DNA of 64,000 nt from Euptelea pleiosperma (Eukaryota > Streptophyta > Magnoliopsida > Ranunculales > Eupteleaceae): positions 19,440,741 to 19,504,740 of the forward strand of contig CM068545.1 of NCBI GenBank assembly GCA_035048495.1. The letters are read 5' to 3'. Below are positions 31,681-43,903 of the stretch, one piece after another (the stretch's first letter is position 1; every line of letters starts with the position of its first letter). The translations under genes and the position numbers were made by a program. The notes under the pieces are model-generated. The model saw nothing but the letters and a program-made list of their open reading frames with translations. It was not told the origin of the DNA and did not search any database.

Positions 31681-32690
31681 TCTCTGTGGCCTACATACCT
31701 TATCTAGTGGAGACAAGTGGTATCCCTAATCTGGATACATGTGGATCTAACCAGATTGAACAAATCAGTCCACTGTTCTCTACCAAGAATCCAAATTTTG
31801 ACGTTAACATGGATAAATAAAAAATAAAAATATAAAAAGAGAGAGGTAAAAGCATGGTTTAAAAAACGGCCGTTATAACGGATTCAGACCTCCCCCGTTA
31901 TGTTATGTTCTATTTTAATGCTCAGAAAATTAAGAAAATTTGTGAAAAAATCCCGTTATTTTCATTATTTTTCCGTTACATTCTGTTATTTTTTATTGAA
32001 AAATTGAATTATAGCATCGTACAAAAGAGTATTATAATTATGTAAGTTTAATTTTCTGTTATTTTGATCAAAAAGGGAAGCGATATTTCAAGGGGACCTT
32101 CAAGGGAAGCGATATTTCAAGTAGGTACCGCCATCAAGTAAAACCCGCCTTAGTATCTCATATGTTGGAAACCAATATAAATGAATAAACGCGCAATGAT
32201 CCATCACATTATGTTCGGTATGTAATAATTAAAACGCATGAAGCGGAAGCTTTCACTCGCTCGCTGCGCTTGGGTAAAGCTTAAAATAAGCTAAAAGACA
32301 GCTTGTAATTTATTGAAAAGTAGTTTTTTTGAATTTTTGCTTTGTTTGCTGGATTAAAGTATTAAACAGAAGATATAGAAATCCGACTTATTGCTTATTG
32401 CTTATAACTTATGCGCCTAACACTCTTAAAAATGCATATACTCAAATTCAAACGTTAAGAAAATTCTTTAATTACATAAATGCCCTTCTATTCCTTCACT
32501 ACAAATTCAAAATGACCACTAACCCTTTAATAATAAAAAATTGAATTATAGAAATATCCCTCCAATCATTTCATAAGAATCCGGTGGGCACATCTCGCCC
32601 CGAGACGATCCATTTTTGGATTGGATCGGTGGGCTCCGATCCCGATCTGGATCACCCGATACATAACGGAATGGGCCAAGAAAATCAAAA
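31681..32690. other. Intergenic upstream of CIPK20-like gene; element fragments only
   Basis: 31854 onwards has CATGGTTTAAAAAACGGCCG, the left end of the hAT-type family also seen complete at 57077-57377; its right end is missing. 32290-32420 has an agcttat-rich element shared with 45660-45800. 32580-32665 is an inverted relative of 2627-2730. No gene. Confidence 0.45.
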
Positions 32691-32795
32691 CCCCAGATAG
32701 ATATAACAACAAAAAAGACAAAAAGAAAATTGCATGGTGGTGAAGTACCGTTTGATTTTCCTAAATGGGTATAAGATTATCTGTTCATATTTTAC

Positions 32796-32803
32796 TATAA
32801 ATA
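32796..32803 (+). promoter_or_regulatory. TATA box of CIPK20-like gene
   Basis: TATAAATA stands 226 bases upstream of the ATG at 33022. This would give a leader of about 195 bases, AT/CT-rich and without introns that I can see. Confidence 0.5.
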
Positions 32804-33021
32804 TCATCACAAACAGCTTCCGATCCTAAAGAGTGCAGCCTCGTTGTTAGCCTCCCTGGTAAACTTCACCCAACTTTTACCATTTTTAGCCAATTTAGTA
32901 TCTCTGAGAGGTAGTCGATCGTTTCATTAATCCTTCCTTTACTGCAACTTTTAAATTCATTGATACCCTTTTCATTTCGCTCCTCCCTCAGACCATCTTG
33001 GTCTGTTTGGAAGGAGGATCA

Positions 33022-34362
33022 ATGGACAAGAATGGGAACATCTTGATGCAGAAGTACGAGCTCGGTCGGATGCTTGGCCAAGGGACATTTGCAAAGGTCT
33101 ACCATGCAAGGAACCTAAGATCAGGCCAAAGCGTAGCAATTAAGATAATTGACAAGGAGAAGATCCTCAGGGTCGGGATGATTGATCAAATCAAGAGAGA
33201 AATCTCCGTGATGCGTCTCGTTCGACACCCAAATGTCGTTCAGCTTTACGAAGTCATGGCTAGCAAAACCAAGATCTATTTTATCATGGAATACGTAAAG
33301 GGTGGAGAGCTTTTCGACAAGGTCGCTAAAGGGAAGCTTAAGGAAGACATTGCACGCAAGTATTTCCAACAATTGATCGGTGCCATTGATTTCTGCCATA
33401 GTCGAGGGGTCTACCACCGTGATCTAAAGCCTGAGAATCTCCTTCTTGATGAGAATGGAAATCTCAAGGTTTCAGACTTTGGTCTGAGTGCTCTATGTGA
33501 GTCACAGAGGACAGATGGTCTCCTTCATACGACATGTGGGACGCCGGCCTATGTTTCACCGGAAGTAATTAACAGGAAAGGTTACGATGGTGCAAAAGCT
33601 GACATATGGTCATGTGGGGTTGTTCTCTTTGTTCTAATGGCTGGCTATCTTCCTTTCCATGATTCAAATCTCATGGGTATGTATAGAAAGATAAGCAAAG
33701 GAGAATTCAAGTGCCCACAGTGGTTTTCGCCCGAGCTTCGAAAGCTTCTCTCAAGAATCCTCGACCCAAATCCAAGCACAAGAATCACTGTAGCTGAGCT
33801 CATGGAGAATTCATGGTTTAAGAAGGGATTTAAACCAGTTGAGGACATTAAACCCCAACAAGAGGAAAGGGCTATTAGTCTTGTGGATATCCAAGCTGCC
33901 TTTGCATCTACTTCTGAGGATAGTCAGGAGAATTCCATGAAACCTACATGTTTGAATGCATTTGATATCATATCTCTATCTCCTGGATTCAATCTATCAG
34001 GTTTATTTCAGAAGGAGAGTGATCATAATTCAGAGGCTAGGTTCACAACGACAAAACCCGCGTCGATAATCATATCGAAGTTGGAGGAAATTGCGGAGAT
34101 GGAGAGGTTTAAGGTGAAGAAGAAGGATGGACTGGTGAAGTTGCAAGGCAGCAAGGAAGGAAGAAAGGGACAGCTTGCCATTGAAGCGGAAATCTTCGAG
34201 GTTACACCTTCATTTCATGTGGTGGAAGTGAAGAAAGCGGCAGGTGATACTTTGGAGTATCAGAAGTTCTGTGACCAAGAGTTGAAACCTTCTCTCAAGG
34301 ATATTGTATGGACTTGGCAAGGAGGTGAACAGCAACAGCAGCAGCAACCACAACCTGCTTAG
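33022..34362 (+). CDS. CIPK20: CBL-interacting protein kinase, CIPK20-like
   Basis: Intronless gene of 446 residues. The start chosen is ATG 33022 ([20 protein letters not shown]), which matches the start of Arabidopsis CIPK20; the eight in-frame codons before it begin with TTG. Ser/Thr kinase domain: G-Q-G-T-F-A loop, catalytic Lys41 (VAIK), HRD with Asp134, DFG at 152-154, a complete activation loop (ending APE-like SPE), and [10 protein letters not shown]. The regulatory C-terminus has the NAF motif (N312-[20 protein letters not shown]) that binds calcium-loaded CBL proteins and relieves autoinhibition, then a PPI-like region ([12 protein letters not shown] to [20 protein letters not shown]) for PP2C phosphatase binding. 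It ends in a glutamine-rich tail. All kinase motifs look intact. The gene is divergent from DOG1 copy 3 and faces the CIPK19-like gene. The intronless state fits the intron-poor CIPK clade. Confidence 0.95.
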   Translation: MDKNGNILMQKYELGRMLGQGTFAKVYHARNLRSGQSVAIKIIDKEKILRVGMIDQIKREISVMRLVRHPNVVQLYEVMASKTKIYFIMEYVKGGELFDKVAKGKLKEDIARKYFQQLIGAIDFCHSRGVYHRDLKPENLLLDENGNLKVSDFGLSALCESQRTDGLLHTTCGTPAYVSPEVINRKGYDGAKADIWSCGVVLFVLMAGYLPFHDSNLMGMYRKISKGEFKCPQWFSPELRKLLSRILDPNPSTRITVAELMENSWFKKGFKPVEDIKPQQEERAISLVDIQAAFASTSEDSQENSMKPTCLNAFDIISLSPGFNLSGLFQKESDHNSEARFTTTKPASIIISKLEEIAEMERFKVKKKDGLVKLQGSKEGRKGQLAIEAEIFEVTPSFHVVEVKKAAGDTLEYQKFCDQELKPSLKDIVWTWQGGEQQQQQQPQPA

Positions 34363-34860
34363 GTTGGTTTTATTTTTTGGATTTATGGGTTGGGGGGGAG
34401 CTCCTCCACAACCTAATTTTATCTTAATGCGTGATATTTGTTAATGTATTTTCTGCTAAATGTACAGTGGACTTCGGCATATATTAGATGTTTGATACAT
34501 TAATCTTCAATCTGTGTGTGTGTCAAGCACAACCCCATATAAAAACCTATGAACTGAATGGTTATGATTGGGTCAATATTAATTAATTTGGCCTAGAAGA
34601 TCCCTTTAGTAGGACCCACAAAACGAAAGGCCAGTAACCACCCACCATATCTGCAACCTGTACTCAACAGATAAGAAGAACAGATTTCCTTCAGCTTCAG
34701 TCCTGAGGAAACATGGGGAATGTTTGGAAAGAAAGTTTAAATTGCGTTTGTGTCAGGCCTGCTTCTATGGAGCACAGATAATGTGTGGATATAATTATGT
34801 CCAGCCTAGCCCTAGTTAACTCTTGAAAAGGACTTGGGAGTTAGCTTTCATAGGTTATTC
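34363..34860 (+). other. 3' flank of CIPK20-like gene
   Basis: Presumed 3' untranslated region at least to about 34500, T/G-rich; no canonical AATAAA is evident. No further gene. Confidence 0.4.
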
Positions 34861-34869
34861 AGCTAGTTG

Positions 34870-35290
34870 CTCGCTATTGCGTGTGGCCTAAACTTAAGCA
34901 ATGGGTTCACGACTATGAAGTATGAACTAAGATGGATCAATTTCTCAAGATGGGGTACTGCCTGTGTTGGGGGCAATCGTATATTCCGACTGCGGATGGC
35001 CAGTAGGCTTCTTATGGCTTCACGTGGTTCAGCAAATGTTAATGAACCAATTTACCCTGTAGAATTAAGAGCCGTTCTTGTAGGATTTAGAATGGCACGA
35101 AGCAATGGGTGGACCGCATTGTTATCGATATAGATTCTTCCTCGGTTGTTAATTACGTAAATGGTGTTCTTGACTGCCTAGGGCTTATCTAACAACCACA
35201 TTAGATGTTCTTGGTAAGTTTACATCTTGGTCGGTGTCCCATGTGTGTAGTAGAATAGGGGACGGGATATTGGCAACCGCCTTTTCGGTC
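34870..35290 (+). pseudogene. RNase H domain fragment of a LINE
   Basis: Forward frames give PVELRAVLVGFRMARSNGWT, then DSSSVVNYVNG (D-S-x-x-V-V pattern) and WSVSHVCSRIGDGILATAF, the helix and HV-x-R-x-x-N/D-x-x-A pattern of plant LINE RNase H. It is broken by frame changes and has no adjacent RT. Confidence 0.65.
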
Positions 35291-35859
35291 AGGAGACCCA
35301 CTTATTCACTAAACCCACCTAAAAAAATCCACCCTAGCAAGCTCTTTACACCCAAGTCATTCTTGAAACCCACCCACCAAAAAAAAAACTTGCAGAGCAC
35401 AGAAGAAGAAGAAGAAGATCGAATTAGTACTTTTTACGACATGATTCTAACTGTTGGATTCAAGCATGTTTTTTATTTCGGTAATAAATCTAAAGGCAAG
35501 AAATCATCAATGAAGCTGATTTTAGGACATAGATTGTGTTAGGTCTCAACTTGTATCGAGACGGCCCTGATTGGGACTCTCTTGTGGCTAAAACCCAAAG
35601 TTTTCCTGCAATTAAAGTGGTATGTGATCGAGCCGGACATTTTCCTTATTAATAATATCAATGAGGTGGAGAACCAGTTATGACCTATATTAAAGAGTTC
35701 ATTTCTGCTCAATGCTGTAGATTGAGCAAAAGTGCTCAACAGTGCCTCTACATTCGACTCATATATGCTCCTAACAAATCTGTTTTAAATTTTTGAAATT
35801 TGAACTTCTTTTAAAACAATGTTATAAGGGGTACATGTCCAATGCAAAGACATTGCTCT

Positions 35860-37200
35860 TGAGCAAAAATGTTCGAAACTAATATTATTTCTGTGGAACG
35901 ACTATTTAGATCTCATGGATCATGTTTCAATGATAATTCTTGTCTATGGTTGGTTCAACTTGTAAGTATCCTGATTCCAATCTGCTATTTGATTTGTTCA
36001 CGGAGAAATATATATATATGAATAGTAATGAACAACCACCAACATCAGAGTCTGTTGATCACAACGGTGATGTGTTTCCTACAATGGAGGAACTCGTTAA
36101 TAATGTATTTGGAATGATTGGTGGGCATGATTATACTTTTATGAAGGCATCAAAAAAATGAAGATGACCATGGAGGCAGTGCGAAATTCCAAGGTCCTGA
36201 AGACCATTATAAAATGAGACGCAATATAATTAATTGTACGATGATACAAGACAATCGGTACCTTCGTACCCTTCGTCGGAGAGATCATTGACAAAATTGA
36301 CATTTACTGTTGAGTTGTATAGCTTGAAGGCATGAAATAGTTGGTTACACAATAACTTTAGTTGACTCCTTTAATTGATTAAGAAGTTGCTATTAAAGGA
36401 AAACATGTTACCAGATGGCACATATCAAGCTAAGAAAATGGTCAGCTCATTGAAAATCAATTATGAGATGATCTATGCATGTCCGAATGACTGTATTCTT
36501 TATTGAAAAAAAATATATAAATATAGTTAGATAAGGTTGTCCAAAAAAAAATATAAATATAGACAGAGTACTTAGCATGAAGAATAAGTTAATAAGTTTT
36601 AACAAAAATTTTGCGATATTTTCCTCTCACCAAGGCTACAAATGTTGTATAGGTTAGTATTTAAGTTAAATAATATTTCAAGGTTCTCTTAGATATAGTA
36701 CCTAATAAATATTTAATATTCATTCAATAGTGTACTTCACACAATTATCATTAATTGTTTCTTGTGTCACTACAACATGTTTTTGCAAAGCACAAGACTC
36801 TACGTGTTGCTATTCAATGGATATACATTTTCTTCAATGTATTGTGCTCAAAGGCGACCTGGGTAAATGATATCATTGTCATAAAACATATGCTTGTCAG
36901 GGCAATTAATGTTTGTGCTAAGTTGTTCTCACACTCCCATTTTTTGTTAATAAAAAATGAACGATATATTTTTAATCTTGACGAGATTCGTCCAGCTGTG
37001 TATGTTCTTTTGTTCTTTTGCTAATTTAGCAGTTAACTCAATAGGTAATGAAAATATATAAAGGATATGTAAAGAGAATTTTGAACGCCCTAAAGGATAC
37101 ATTGTAGAGCGCATTATCGTAAAGGAGTCTAATTTATATGATATGGAGTACATGCCATATGGTGATAAAGGAGGTTATAGGCATGCACATTAAAGGTTCC
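35860..37200 (+). pseudogene. CACTA (En/Spm) transposase remnant
   Basis: About 36370-36510 translates to KENMLPDGTYQAKKMVSSLK and NYEMIYACPNDCILY, the L-P-x-x-x-Y-x-A-K-K ... I-x-A-C-P-N-D-C-I-L-Y-W signature of CACTA transposases. About 37070-37190 gives ENFERPKGYIVERIIVKE, similar to the R-P-E-G-S-I-A-E-x-Y family segment (DUF4218 type). Frames are broken and long stretches (36515-37040) have no recognisable domain. The element's CACTA termini were not found. Confidence 0.7.
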
Positions 37201-37525
37201 TAGACGAGGATGGTAAATGCGTCAATGAAGGGCCTCTGAACAAAGGCAAGGATATACACATATGTTAAGTACAATTTCAACAAGTACGTAGATGGGTTCC
37301 ACTACACTACGATGCAATTCATGATTGGCAAATGTTAATACTATTTTGAGAATTTCTATCTCAAGGTGAGTAGAGAAAGTTTATTGAAACACTAATTATA
37401 GATTTTACAAAGGATTGGTGGGTAGGGATTTTCCTTCCAACTGTGAGATATCCTACCAAGAATACAATATTACAAATTTGATAATCTAACAGAATCTCTA
37501 GGAAATCTTAGAGATATTTTCTATT
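37201..37525. other. Intergenic, no gene seen
   Basis: Possible extension of the CACTA remnant, no recognisable peptide. AT-rich. Confidence 0.3.
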
Positions 37526-37787
37526 GTATTATCTCTTCCCTGCAATAGTCTCCCTTTCCATTTTCTGGCTCCATAATTGTTTCCATAGGTGGCGACTGTA
37601 TAATCTCTTTCCTACAATAGTCCCTCTTTCCACTTTCTGGCTCCATAATCATTTCCATAGGTGGCGATTCATTGTTCATTTCCATATCGGGCGGCTCCTT
37701 GTGTGTTGCCATATGTGGCACAGCTTTATCAAATGTAAGTACATAAATTCTGTCAAAAATTATCACTTGTAATATAAATAATTTCAT
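37521..37787 (-). CDS. Small frame with in-frame 24-residue repeat, uncertain
   Basis: A 72-bp unit is repeated (ctgcaatagt at about 37540 and its relative at about 37612; ends 'ttccataggtggcga' at 37584 and 37656). On the minus strand the frame stays open for 88 codons with the repeated peptide IIQSPPMETIMEPENGKGDY and variant. No homologue comes to mind. It may be part of a transposon protein or chance. Confidence 0.2.
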   Translation of the reverse strand: MKLFILQVIIFDRIYVLTFDKAVPHMATHKEPPDMEMNNESPPMEMIMEPESGKRDYCRKEIIQSPPMETIMEPENGKGDYCREEIIQ

Positions 37788-38940
37788 AAGTAATCAAAGT
37801 CAATAATACATAAGTATGATTCATATAGTTCAAACAAATCGAGTGTGAATCAACATTAAAGTGACTAGCAAATGGATCGGACTAACATTCATAAAGACTC
37901 GTTACAAATACCATGTCAATAGTTTCGTGTTATCTCCATGTGAATATAAGAATAATAAGACGATACAAAATACAGGGTATCCATGAAATTTGATAATGCT
38001 AAATATGGAAAAATAGAAAGAAGGCAAGGAGGAAGAGGATGAACCATTCATTCTTACATCTCAAGCATTAATCTGCTAGATGTTCGTTTGCCGAAGAAGA
38101 TCGAATAACTTTTTAATGACCCTAGAAGATGTTGGCATCCGTGGATATACCACATGGCCTAAACACTTTCTTAAGATGACTAACTAAGAGTTCTAGATAT
38201 ATATGGTCGTCTGTAAACTGTCTAATTACTAAAATTATTAATCTGTATGACATAAATTTGATACTCTTTATATGGATATGTTAGAGATGCATGTATAGGT
38301 TGGCTCTGCTACAAATAACTACTTATAGGAACGGTCCAATCATATTAGGATCCGAACGAACTCGGATTGGACTATTTGAATCCGTATACGACGACCCATT
38401 TTGAATTCGGATCAAATTTATATCGATAAAAAAAAAAACTTGTAATTCATGATTTTGATCAGTCTCTAATTTCTGTTTTGGTTTCTTTAGCTTATTTGGT
38501 TGTTGGAGAGTGTTGCTGTCCACAGAAGGACCTCTCATAGCCTAACTCCACTACCAAAATATGTAATATATTCAAACAAAAAACAGTGTTTATAATCATG
38601 GAAGACAACACTTAGAACATCAATAATCATGCACATTGTCCCACCACTATCTTCACATCACAATCCCATTTTAATGCTACCAGATGCATGTCTTCAGCTG
38701 AGATGTCATGCCCCTAAAGGGGTCTTTATATGTCTTAATTTTCACTACTTTACCTCTCCATATGTGGTGCCAAGTTTTGGCCCAATAAAACTCCGCCCCC
38801 ACGGAGTAAAAGGAGCTTGCATGTTTCTTTTACCTTTTCTTTCTATTTATATATTAAAACAACAATGGCTACCCATCTAACATGAAAAATATAATATAGA
38901 GCACAATGTCGACGTGACATTGCCATCTATATATAACAGT
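37788..38940. other. Intergenic, no gene seen
   Basis: About 38318-38440 has atccgaacgaactcggat-type words of the hAT-like gaatccg family. The rest is AT-rich with only short frames. Confidence 0.35.
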
Positions 38941-38959
38941 GCCATGCAAGTGAATGTTT

Positions 38960-39245
38960 TCATACCCGGACAGGTCATCGAACCGGTTCACTGGGACGTC
39001 ACTGGTTCAAATGCTGGGTCGACTGGATCAACCTGCCACATGGAAACTCTTTGGGGCCCACTGACCCATGAATGTTTTGCTCGTCCCTAATTGGTGGACC
39101 AGCGGGGTCACCAGTTCAATCGGTTGGGTCAAGTGGGTTACAAGAATATGAACTGTTTCTTCACAGATTGCTGGGTCGGGATCAACCTAACTCAGCTTTG
39201 TAACTGGGTAACCGGTTTGACTGGCCGGACCGGATTTAATAACAT
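38960..39245. mobile_element. Element rich in AACCGGTT with family F piece inside
   Basis: Left part has tcatcgaaccggttcactgg and ggtcgactggatcaac; the right part has ggtaaccggtttgactggcc and ends ccggatttaataacattgct, a terminus common in short plant hAT elements. About 39050-39100 is a family F phrase (gcccactgacccatgaatg). No coding frame. Confidence 0.45.
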
Positions 39246-39360
39246 TGCTCAAGACAACCCGTTCACAAATATAAATCTTTTCAAGGAGTGTGTCCCGTAT
39301 GTCAGGGAATTGGGTAGCTTTTGATGCAGTTTTAATCTCGCGACCCTTTTAATGAATTGT

Positions 39361-39735
39361 TTTGGGCCCACTAACCGTTTGGATGTTTAGCCCACCCCTT
39401 AATGGATATACACGACCCAAAAAACATGCTTGAATCAACGGCTACAATCGCTCCTAAAAGACGTGCTAAAACACATGGATAAAGATAAACCAATCAGGCA
39501 CATATTTTGTGTGTATCCACCAAAGGGTAAACATCCATGTGGTTTGTGGGCCCAATAAAATGTATCACGTAGCAGAGTCCTCTCCATCGATTGCATCTAA
39601 ATTTTTTTTCCCTAATCGTCGCTGGCCCTACACAGCTCCTTTTTTGGGCCCACTAATCGCATGGATATTTACCCCACCATCTGAGTGGGCCCAAAAAATT
39701 GACCTACGTATGGCCCCGAGAGTCCTCTGCACCTA
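39361..39735. mobile_element. MITE family F, copies in tandem
   Basis: Two phrases 'gggcccactaaccg...ggatgtttagcccacccc' (39365 and 39650) and the mirrored 'aaacatccatgtggtttgtg' and 'gagtcctctccatcgattgc' show a palindromic element plus a second partial copy. Relatives lie at 48490-48690, 49460-49690, 52570-52830, 52915-53260 and 60690-60780. Confidence 0.55.
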
Positions 39736-40130
39736 AGATTTTTCTTCGAGTCTTCTTTGTTGGCCACTTATTTCTCTGGGAAGTCAGTTTTTATTGGTCA
39801 GTTGAACTCAAAACCTTATCCAACTACAGCATCGCTTGGCTTGCCACACACCGTATTGTACTGGTTAAAATAACACGTTAAAGTTGACTTTAAAAAGGAG
39901 TATGAGGTTATCAAAGAGGCATGGGCTACCCAACTTCCTTGGGTCAACTATCCTCATTCATACGTGGAATACATGGCAAGGAGACGTGAGAGTTGGGTAA
40001 GTCACCCAACACCCTGAAAATCGAACAAGTAGCCGAATAAGCTGATAGGTTGACTTACATGACCTATGATGTCATTTCACATTATTAAAATTAAAAAAAA
40101 AAAAAATTTGACGTACTTCCCTCAATAATG

Positions 40131-40330
40131 GAGTAAACCTTTGATGACACCACTGCAGCCAATATGAGCCACGTGGCTCATTCTTAATAGGACACTAACC
40201 GTATGCCGACCACAACATTGTTGTGGACCCAGATGACTCGGTTACCTTTTGTTTTTTCCCAAGATTTCACTACTAAAGGCCAAACCAGACAACACCACCA
40301 TCTTTCTGATTTTTGGCTCCATATACAAAA
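40131..40330. mobile_element. MITE family A, truncated copy A6
   Basis: Begins GGAGTAAACCTTTGATGACA and has GCCACGTGGC at 40168-40177, then breaks off after 'ctaaccgtatg'. Only one arm is left. Confidence 0.55.
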
Positions 40331-40508
40331 ATAACTGTTGATGTTTTGCCCATTTAGCAATCATATGGGGACATACATTCAATTCACTAGGATAAATAAA
40401 TACTAAAATCACAGAAAAGAAAAGAATTGTCAGAACGAAACACTACACCATTGTGAATTTTAGGAACAAGATCAAGAGCATCTGATCCAACTACAGGTCT
40501 CTGAACCT

Positions 40509-40904
40509 TCAGTTCAGCAGCATGTTCCAGACCCATTTCAGCAACCTTGCCTCTGCTGCTTCTTGAGATTTGGCATCACATCTTTGACCACCCGCTACAA
40601 TAAATAAATCACCCCCCTTCCTTGTACTGTTTATCAAGCGGTCTGCGACCCATTCAAAAATCTTTTGATTCGAGAGATTTCCTGTTCTTAAAGATAACTG
40701 ACTTAGCTGCCTCCTCACTGTGAAAGGCATGGCAAATAGAGCACTTGGCGACTTTCCATACAAATATCTGGCCAGTGGAAGTATAAGCAGGGGTACTCGT
40801 TTCCTTGTGATGTTTCGATATAAAAGTCTCAGGGAGTATAATCCAAGGAGCTGGGGAGCCTTTAGTGTATGTGCATATATGATGACCCAATGTATGTGCT
40901 CCAT
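40509..40904 (-). pseudogene. Unrecognised gene fragment (131-codon open frame)
   Basis: An unusually long open frame for this DNA, reading GKSPSALFAMPFTVRRQLSQ, then QKIFEWVADRLINSTRKGGD and AKSQEAAEARLLKWVWNMLL. The amphipathic helical look suggests a protein-derived piece rather than chance, but I do not recognise the family. There is no clear start, promoter or splice signal, and the next stretch to 41410 holds only low-complexity text. It may be a retrocopy fragment. Confidence 0.25.
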
Positions 40905-41778
40905 TGCATCACTGGTCCTCTTTCGGTTCTCTGCACTTGGTTTAGTTGCTTGGCAACCTTAATCATTCCTGCGAGTATCCGCAAAGTAGCTCCTGTGAGC
41001 AACAAAAAAAGGGGTTAGCATTTAGAGACATGGATGGAAGGCAAAATAAGTGGTTTATGCCAGTGGCTAAAGAGGTGGAGGTGCTGGCAGCCAGTGGTCG
41101 AAGCAAAGGGGCAGCCCCGGTGGTGATTGTGGTGGCAGCGGTAGAGAGAAATTGGCGAGGAAGAGGAAAGGTGAAATAAAAATAAAAGGAGTCCATCTTT
41201 GTAATGGTGTACCCGCGGCAATACTATGCCATTGGGTTTGCTTTTGCAGGACAGGTACTCCTAAAAAATGATCTAACTCAATTTAAACTCAGACTGATGT
41301 TTACCTTTTTTTCAATCATGGGTTCAACATGGATTGGGGCTTTTTTCAGGTACATTTCCTGCAAAGGAGGAACCCACAGCAAAAATGTTGCTAAATGTAC
41401 CCACTAGAGTAAGAATTTTCAAATAAAAGAGAGCAATTTTGCCATTTTTAAATAAATTGAGGAGACAAACTCTATTTTTTTTTCTTTTAATTATCAAAAA
41501 AACTCTAATTTTTTTGGAATCTAGGGAAGATCTATTATGCTACATTATTGAGGGAGGTAAGTAAAGAAAACAAAAATAGTTTGAACGGTTTAACACCCAC
41601 CATTGCCCCTGGCCAGTTCTAAGAGCTTTTATGTTGAGAACTGATTTGAATAAAATTCCGAGTTGGATGTCAATTATGACAGGTTTTAGAGCCAGTTCAT
41701 CAGTTGAAGAGTCGAACAGAACACTCAAGGTTTTTTCTGCCATTACAATTTGAAGGTTTTAAGCAAAACCCAAATGTA

Positions 41779-42165
41779 TAGGCTGTGTTTGGGTAAGCTT
41801 AAAAACTTCAATAAGCCAGCTTTTTGCGCTTTTTAAGCACTTATCGGAAAAATTATGGGTTTGGTAAAACTTAAAAAGCACTTTGTAAAAGCCCAATAAG
41901 CTTCCAAATTGCCCTAGCAAAGCCATTTCTGAGCGGCTTCTACTAATTGCTTCTGGGGACGTTCTAAAAAAAATTCTAATACCAAAACTACTACTTTGAG
42001 TGATTTTTAGGTGCATTTCACTACTTTTAAGAGTAAAATAGATAGGTATTTACCACCAAAAAAATAGTTTTTTTACCAAACACCATAAAAGGACTTTTTA
42101 AGAAGAGAAGTATGGCTCCGAAAGGGCCAAAACAGCTTAACTCAAGCACTTTGCAAAAAAGTACT
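41779..42165. mobile_element. MITE-like element (GGCTGTGTTTGGGT end)
   Basis: Starts ggctgtgtttgggtaagctt, a terminus repeated at 59601. Inner words agcttaaaaa and cactttgtaaaag recur in both orientations (ttaagcactt, aagtgcttaa-like). The right end is unclear. Confidence 0.5.
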
Positions 42166-42183
42166 ATAGGGAAGAAACAGAGA

Positions 42184-42416
42184 TTACTAGCTCTTTTTGG
42201 AACAAATTTTCACTTTTATTTCTTCACATTTCTGAGTTCAAATTCATGGAAACATGTACAAAGATTCATACACCAAAGACACTATAAGTAGGTTAAGCAC
42301 TTACTAGCACTTTTTGGAACAAATTTTCACTTTTATTTCCTCACATTTCTCAGTGCAAATTCATGGAAAATTTATAAAGATTCATACACCAAAGACACTA
42401 TAAGTAGGTTAAGCAT
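42184..42416. repeat. 117-bp tandem duplication downstream of CIPK19-like gene
   Basis: Copy one 42184-42300 and copy two 42301-42416, sharing tttttggaacaaattttcac and accaaagacactataagtag with a few differences. It begins about 130 bases beyond the CIPK stop and may lie in the 3' untranslated region. Confidence 0.9.
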
Positions 42417-42547
42417 TTAAGCTGTTATATCAGAGAAAAATAAACAACAGAAACTATAAGAGAGACAATTATGCAAACATGTATAGATTACAAAAGCCCC
42501 AACAAAAATAAAAGAGAGACGAAAAACATACTTCTTTCTGTCTCTCT

Positions 42548-43903
42548 CTATTCAGTATCTGAAGGAAGATGTGAGGCAGCAGATTCATCGACCACAAGGT
42601 TCTGCAACACAGGCTTCAATTCTCGGTTACAGAACTCCTCGTACTCTCCTCTGTCACCTCCTTTCTTCTTCACCTCCACCACTCTCAATGACGGCGTTAA
42701 TTCGAATATCTCCGCTGCTATCGTCAATGGCCCCTTCACGCCTTCTCTCGAACCCTCCAAGCTCACTCTACAATCGTTCTTTCTCACTGTGAAACTAACC
42801 ACCTTTGCGATTTCCTCCAATTTTGATATAATATTTGAAACCGGAGCACCAGAGACAAATCTTGATTCCTCCCCTGTTTCTTCGAACAATCCGGAGAGAT
42901 CGAAACCGGGTGAAAAGGAAATGATGTCGAACGCATTTAAGCTCGCTGGTCTTGGTAACCCGAGAGGTCGTCTCTGGATCTCCGGCTCAGACTCAGTCTC
43001 TGAAACAGATGATTCTACGTCGTCATTGTCGTCTTCGATGCTGAAGAAACGATCGTTTTCGATGTAGAATTTAACGTGTTTGAATCCTTTCTTGAACCAT
43101 TTGTTCGCCATGATTTCTGGAAATGTAATTCGAGTCTCCGGATTCGTGTCCAGGAGGCGTGTTAGAAGACGAGTAAGTTCAGGGGAGAACCAGCGAGGAC
43201 ACCGGAATTCGCCTTTGTATATCTTCTTGTACATCAACATGATGTTCTGATCCTGGAAAGGAAGGTATCCAGCCATCAAAACGAACAGAATCACACCGCA
43301 GGACCAGAGATCGACCTTCGCTGCATCGTAGCCCTTTCGGGCTAGAACTTCAGGCGCAACGTAAGCAGGCGTTCCACAGAAGGTGTGAAAGAGGCCGTCT
43401 TGCCTGATTTGATCCGATACAGCACTCAGACCGAAATCTGAGACCTTGAGATCGCCATTCTCGTCTAATAATAGGTTCTCTGGCTTGAGATCGCGGTGAT
43501 AAACCCCTCTCGCGTGACAGAATTCGACAGCGGAGATCAATTGCTGGAAATACTTCCTCGCAACCTCCTCTTTCAACCGTCCTTTGGCCACTCTCTTGAA
43601 TAGTTCACCTCCTTTAACATACTCCATCACGAAATAGATCTTCGTTTTCGTCGCCATGACTTCGAAGAGCTGAACGATGTTCGGGTGCCGAACGCGGCGT
43701 AAGATCGAGATCTCGCGCTTTATGTGAGCAATCAAACCTCCTTTGAGGATCTTCTCTTTGTCGAGAACTTTGATCGCGACGCTCTCGCCAGATTTCACAT
43801 TTCTGGCGTGGTAGACCTTCGCGAAAGTTCCATGGCCAAGGAGCTTCCCTATCTCGTACCGCCCGAGCAACAGGGCTTGACTCTCCTTCTTCTTATCCGC
43901 CAT
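42548..43903 (-). CDS. CBL-interacting protein kinase, CIPK12/19-like
   Basis: Intronless gene of 451 residues. The start chosen is the ATG complementary to 43901-43903 ([20 protein letters not shown]); eight in-frame codons before it begin with TTG. Kinase domain: G23-H-G-T-F-A28 loop, Lys45 (VAIK), HRD with Asp138, D156-F-G158, activation loop to A183-P-E185 with Thr178 in CGTPAYV, and GYLPFQDQN. Residues ~284-310 form the typical CIPK12/19 linker with [17 protein letters not shown] and an acidic run. The NAF motif N323-A-F ([18 protein letters not shown]) and a PPI-like C-terminus ([19 protein letters not shown] onward) follow. In family terms it is activated by calcium-bound CBL sensors at membranes and phosphorylates transporters. 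It is tail to tail with the CIPK20-like gene (8.2 kb apart) and head to head with the LRR kinase. CIPK12 and CIPK19 are sister genes in Arabidopsis, so I do not choose between them. Confidence 0.95.
   Translation of the reverse strand: MADKKKESQALLLGRYEIGKLLGHGTFAKVYHARNVKSGESVAIKVLDKEKILKGGLIAHIKREISILRRVRHPNIVQLFEVMATKTKIYFVMEYVKGGELFKRVAKGRLKEEVARKYFQQLISAVEFCHARGVYHRDLKPENLLLDENGDLKVSDFGLSAVSDQIRQDGLFHTFCGTPAYVAPEVLARKGYDAAKVDLWSCGVILFVLMAGYLPFQDQNIMLMYKKIYKGEFRCPRWFSPELTRLLTRLLDTNPETRITFPEIMANKWFKKGFKHVKFYIENDRFFSIEDDNDDVESSVSETESEPEIQRRPLGLPRPASLNAFDIISFSPGFDLSGLFEETGEESRFVSGAPVSNIISKLEEIAKVVSFTVRKNDCRVSLEGSREGVKGPLTIAAEIFELTPSLRVVEVKKKGGDRGEYEEFCNRELKPVLQNLVVDESAASHLPSDTE

Noticed and set aside
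32998..33021. TTG-led eight-codon extension of the CIPK20-like protein
   Set aside because: TTG is not a normal plant start, and the ATG at 33022 matches the start of the family.
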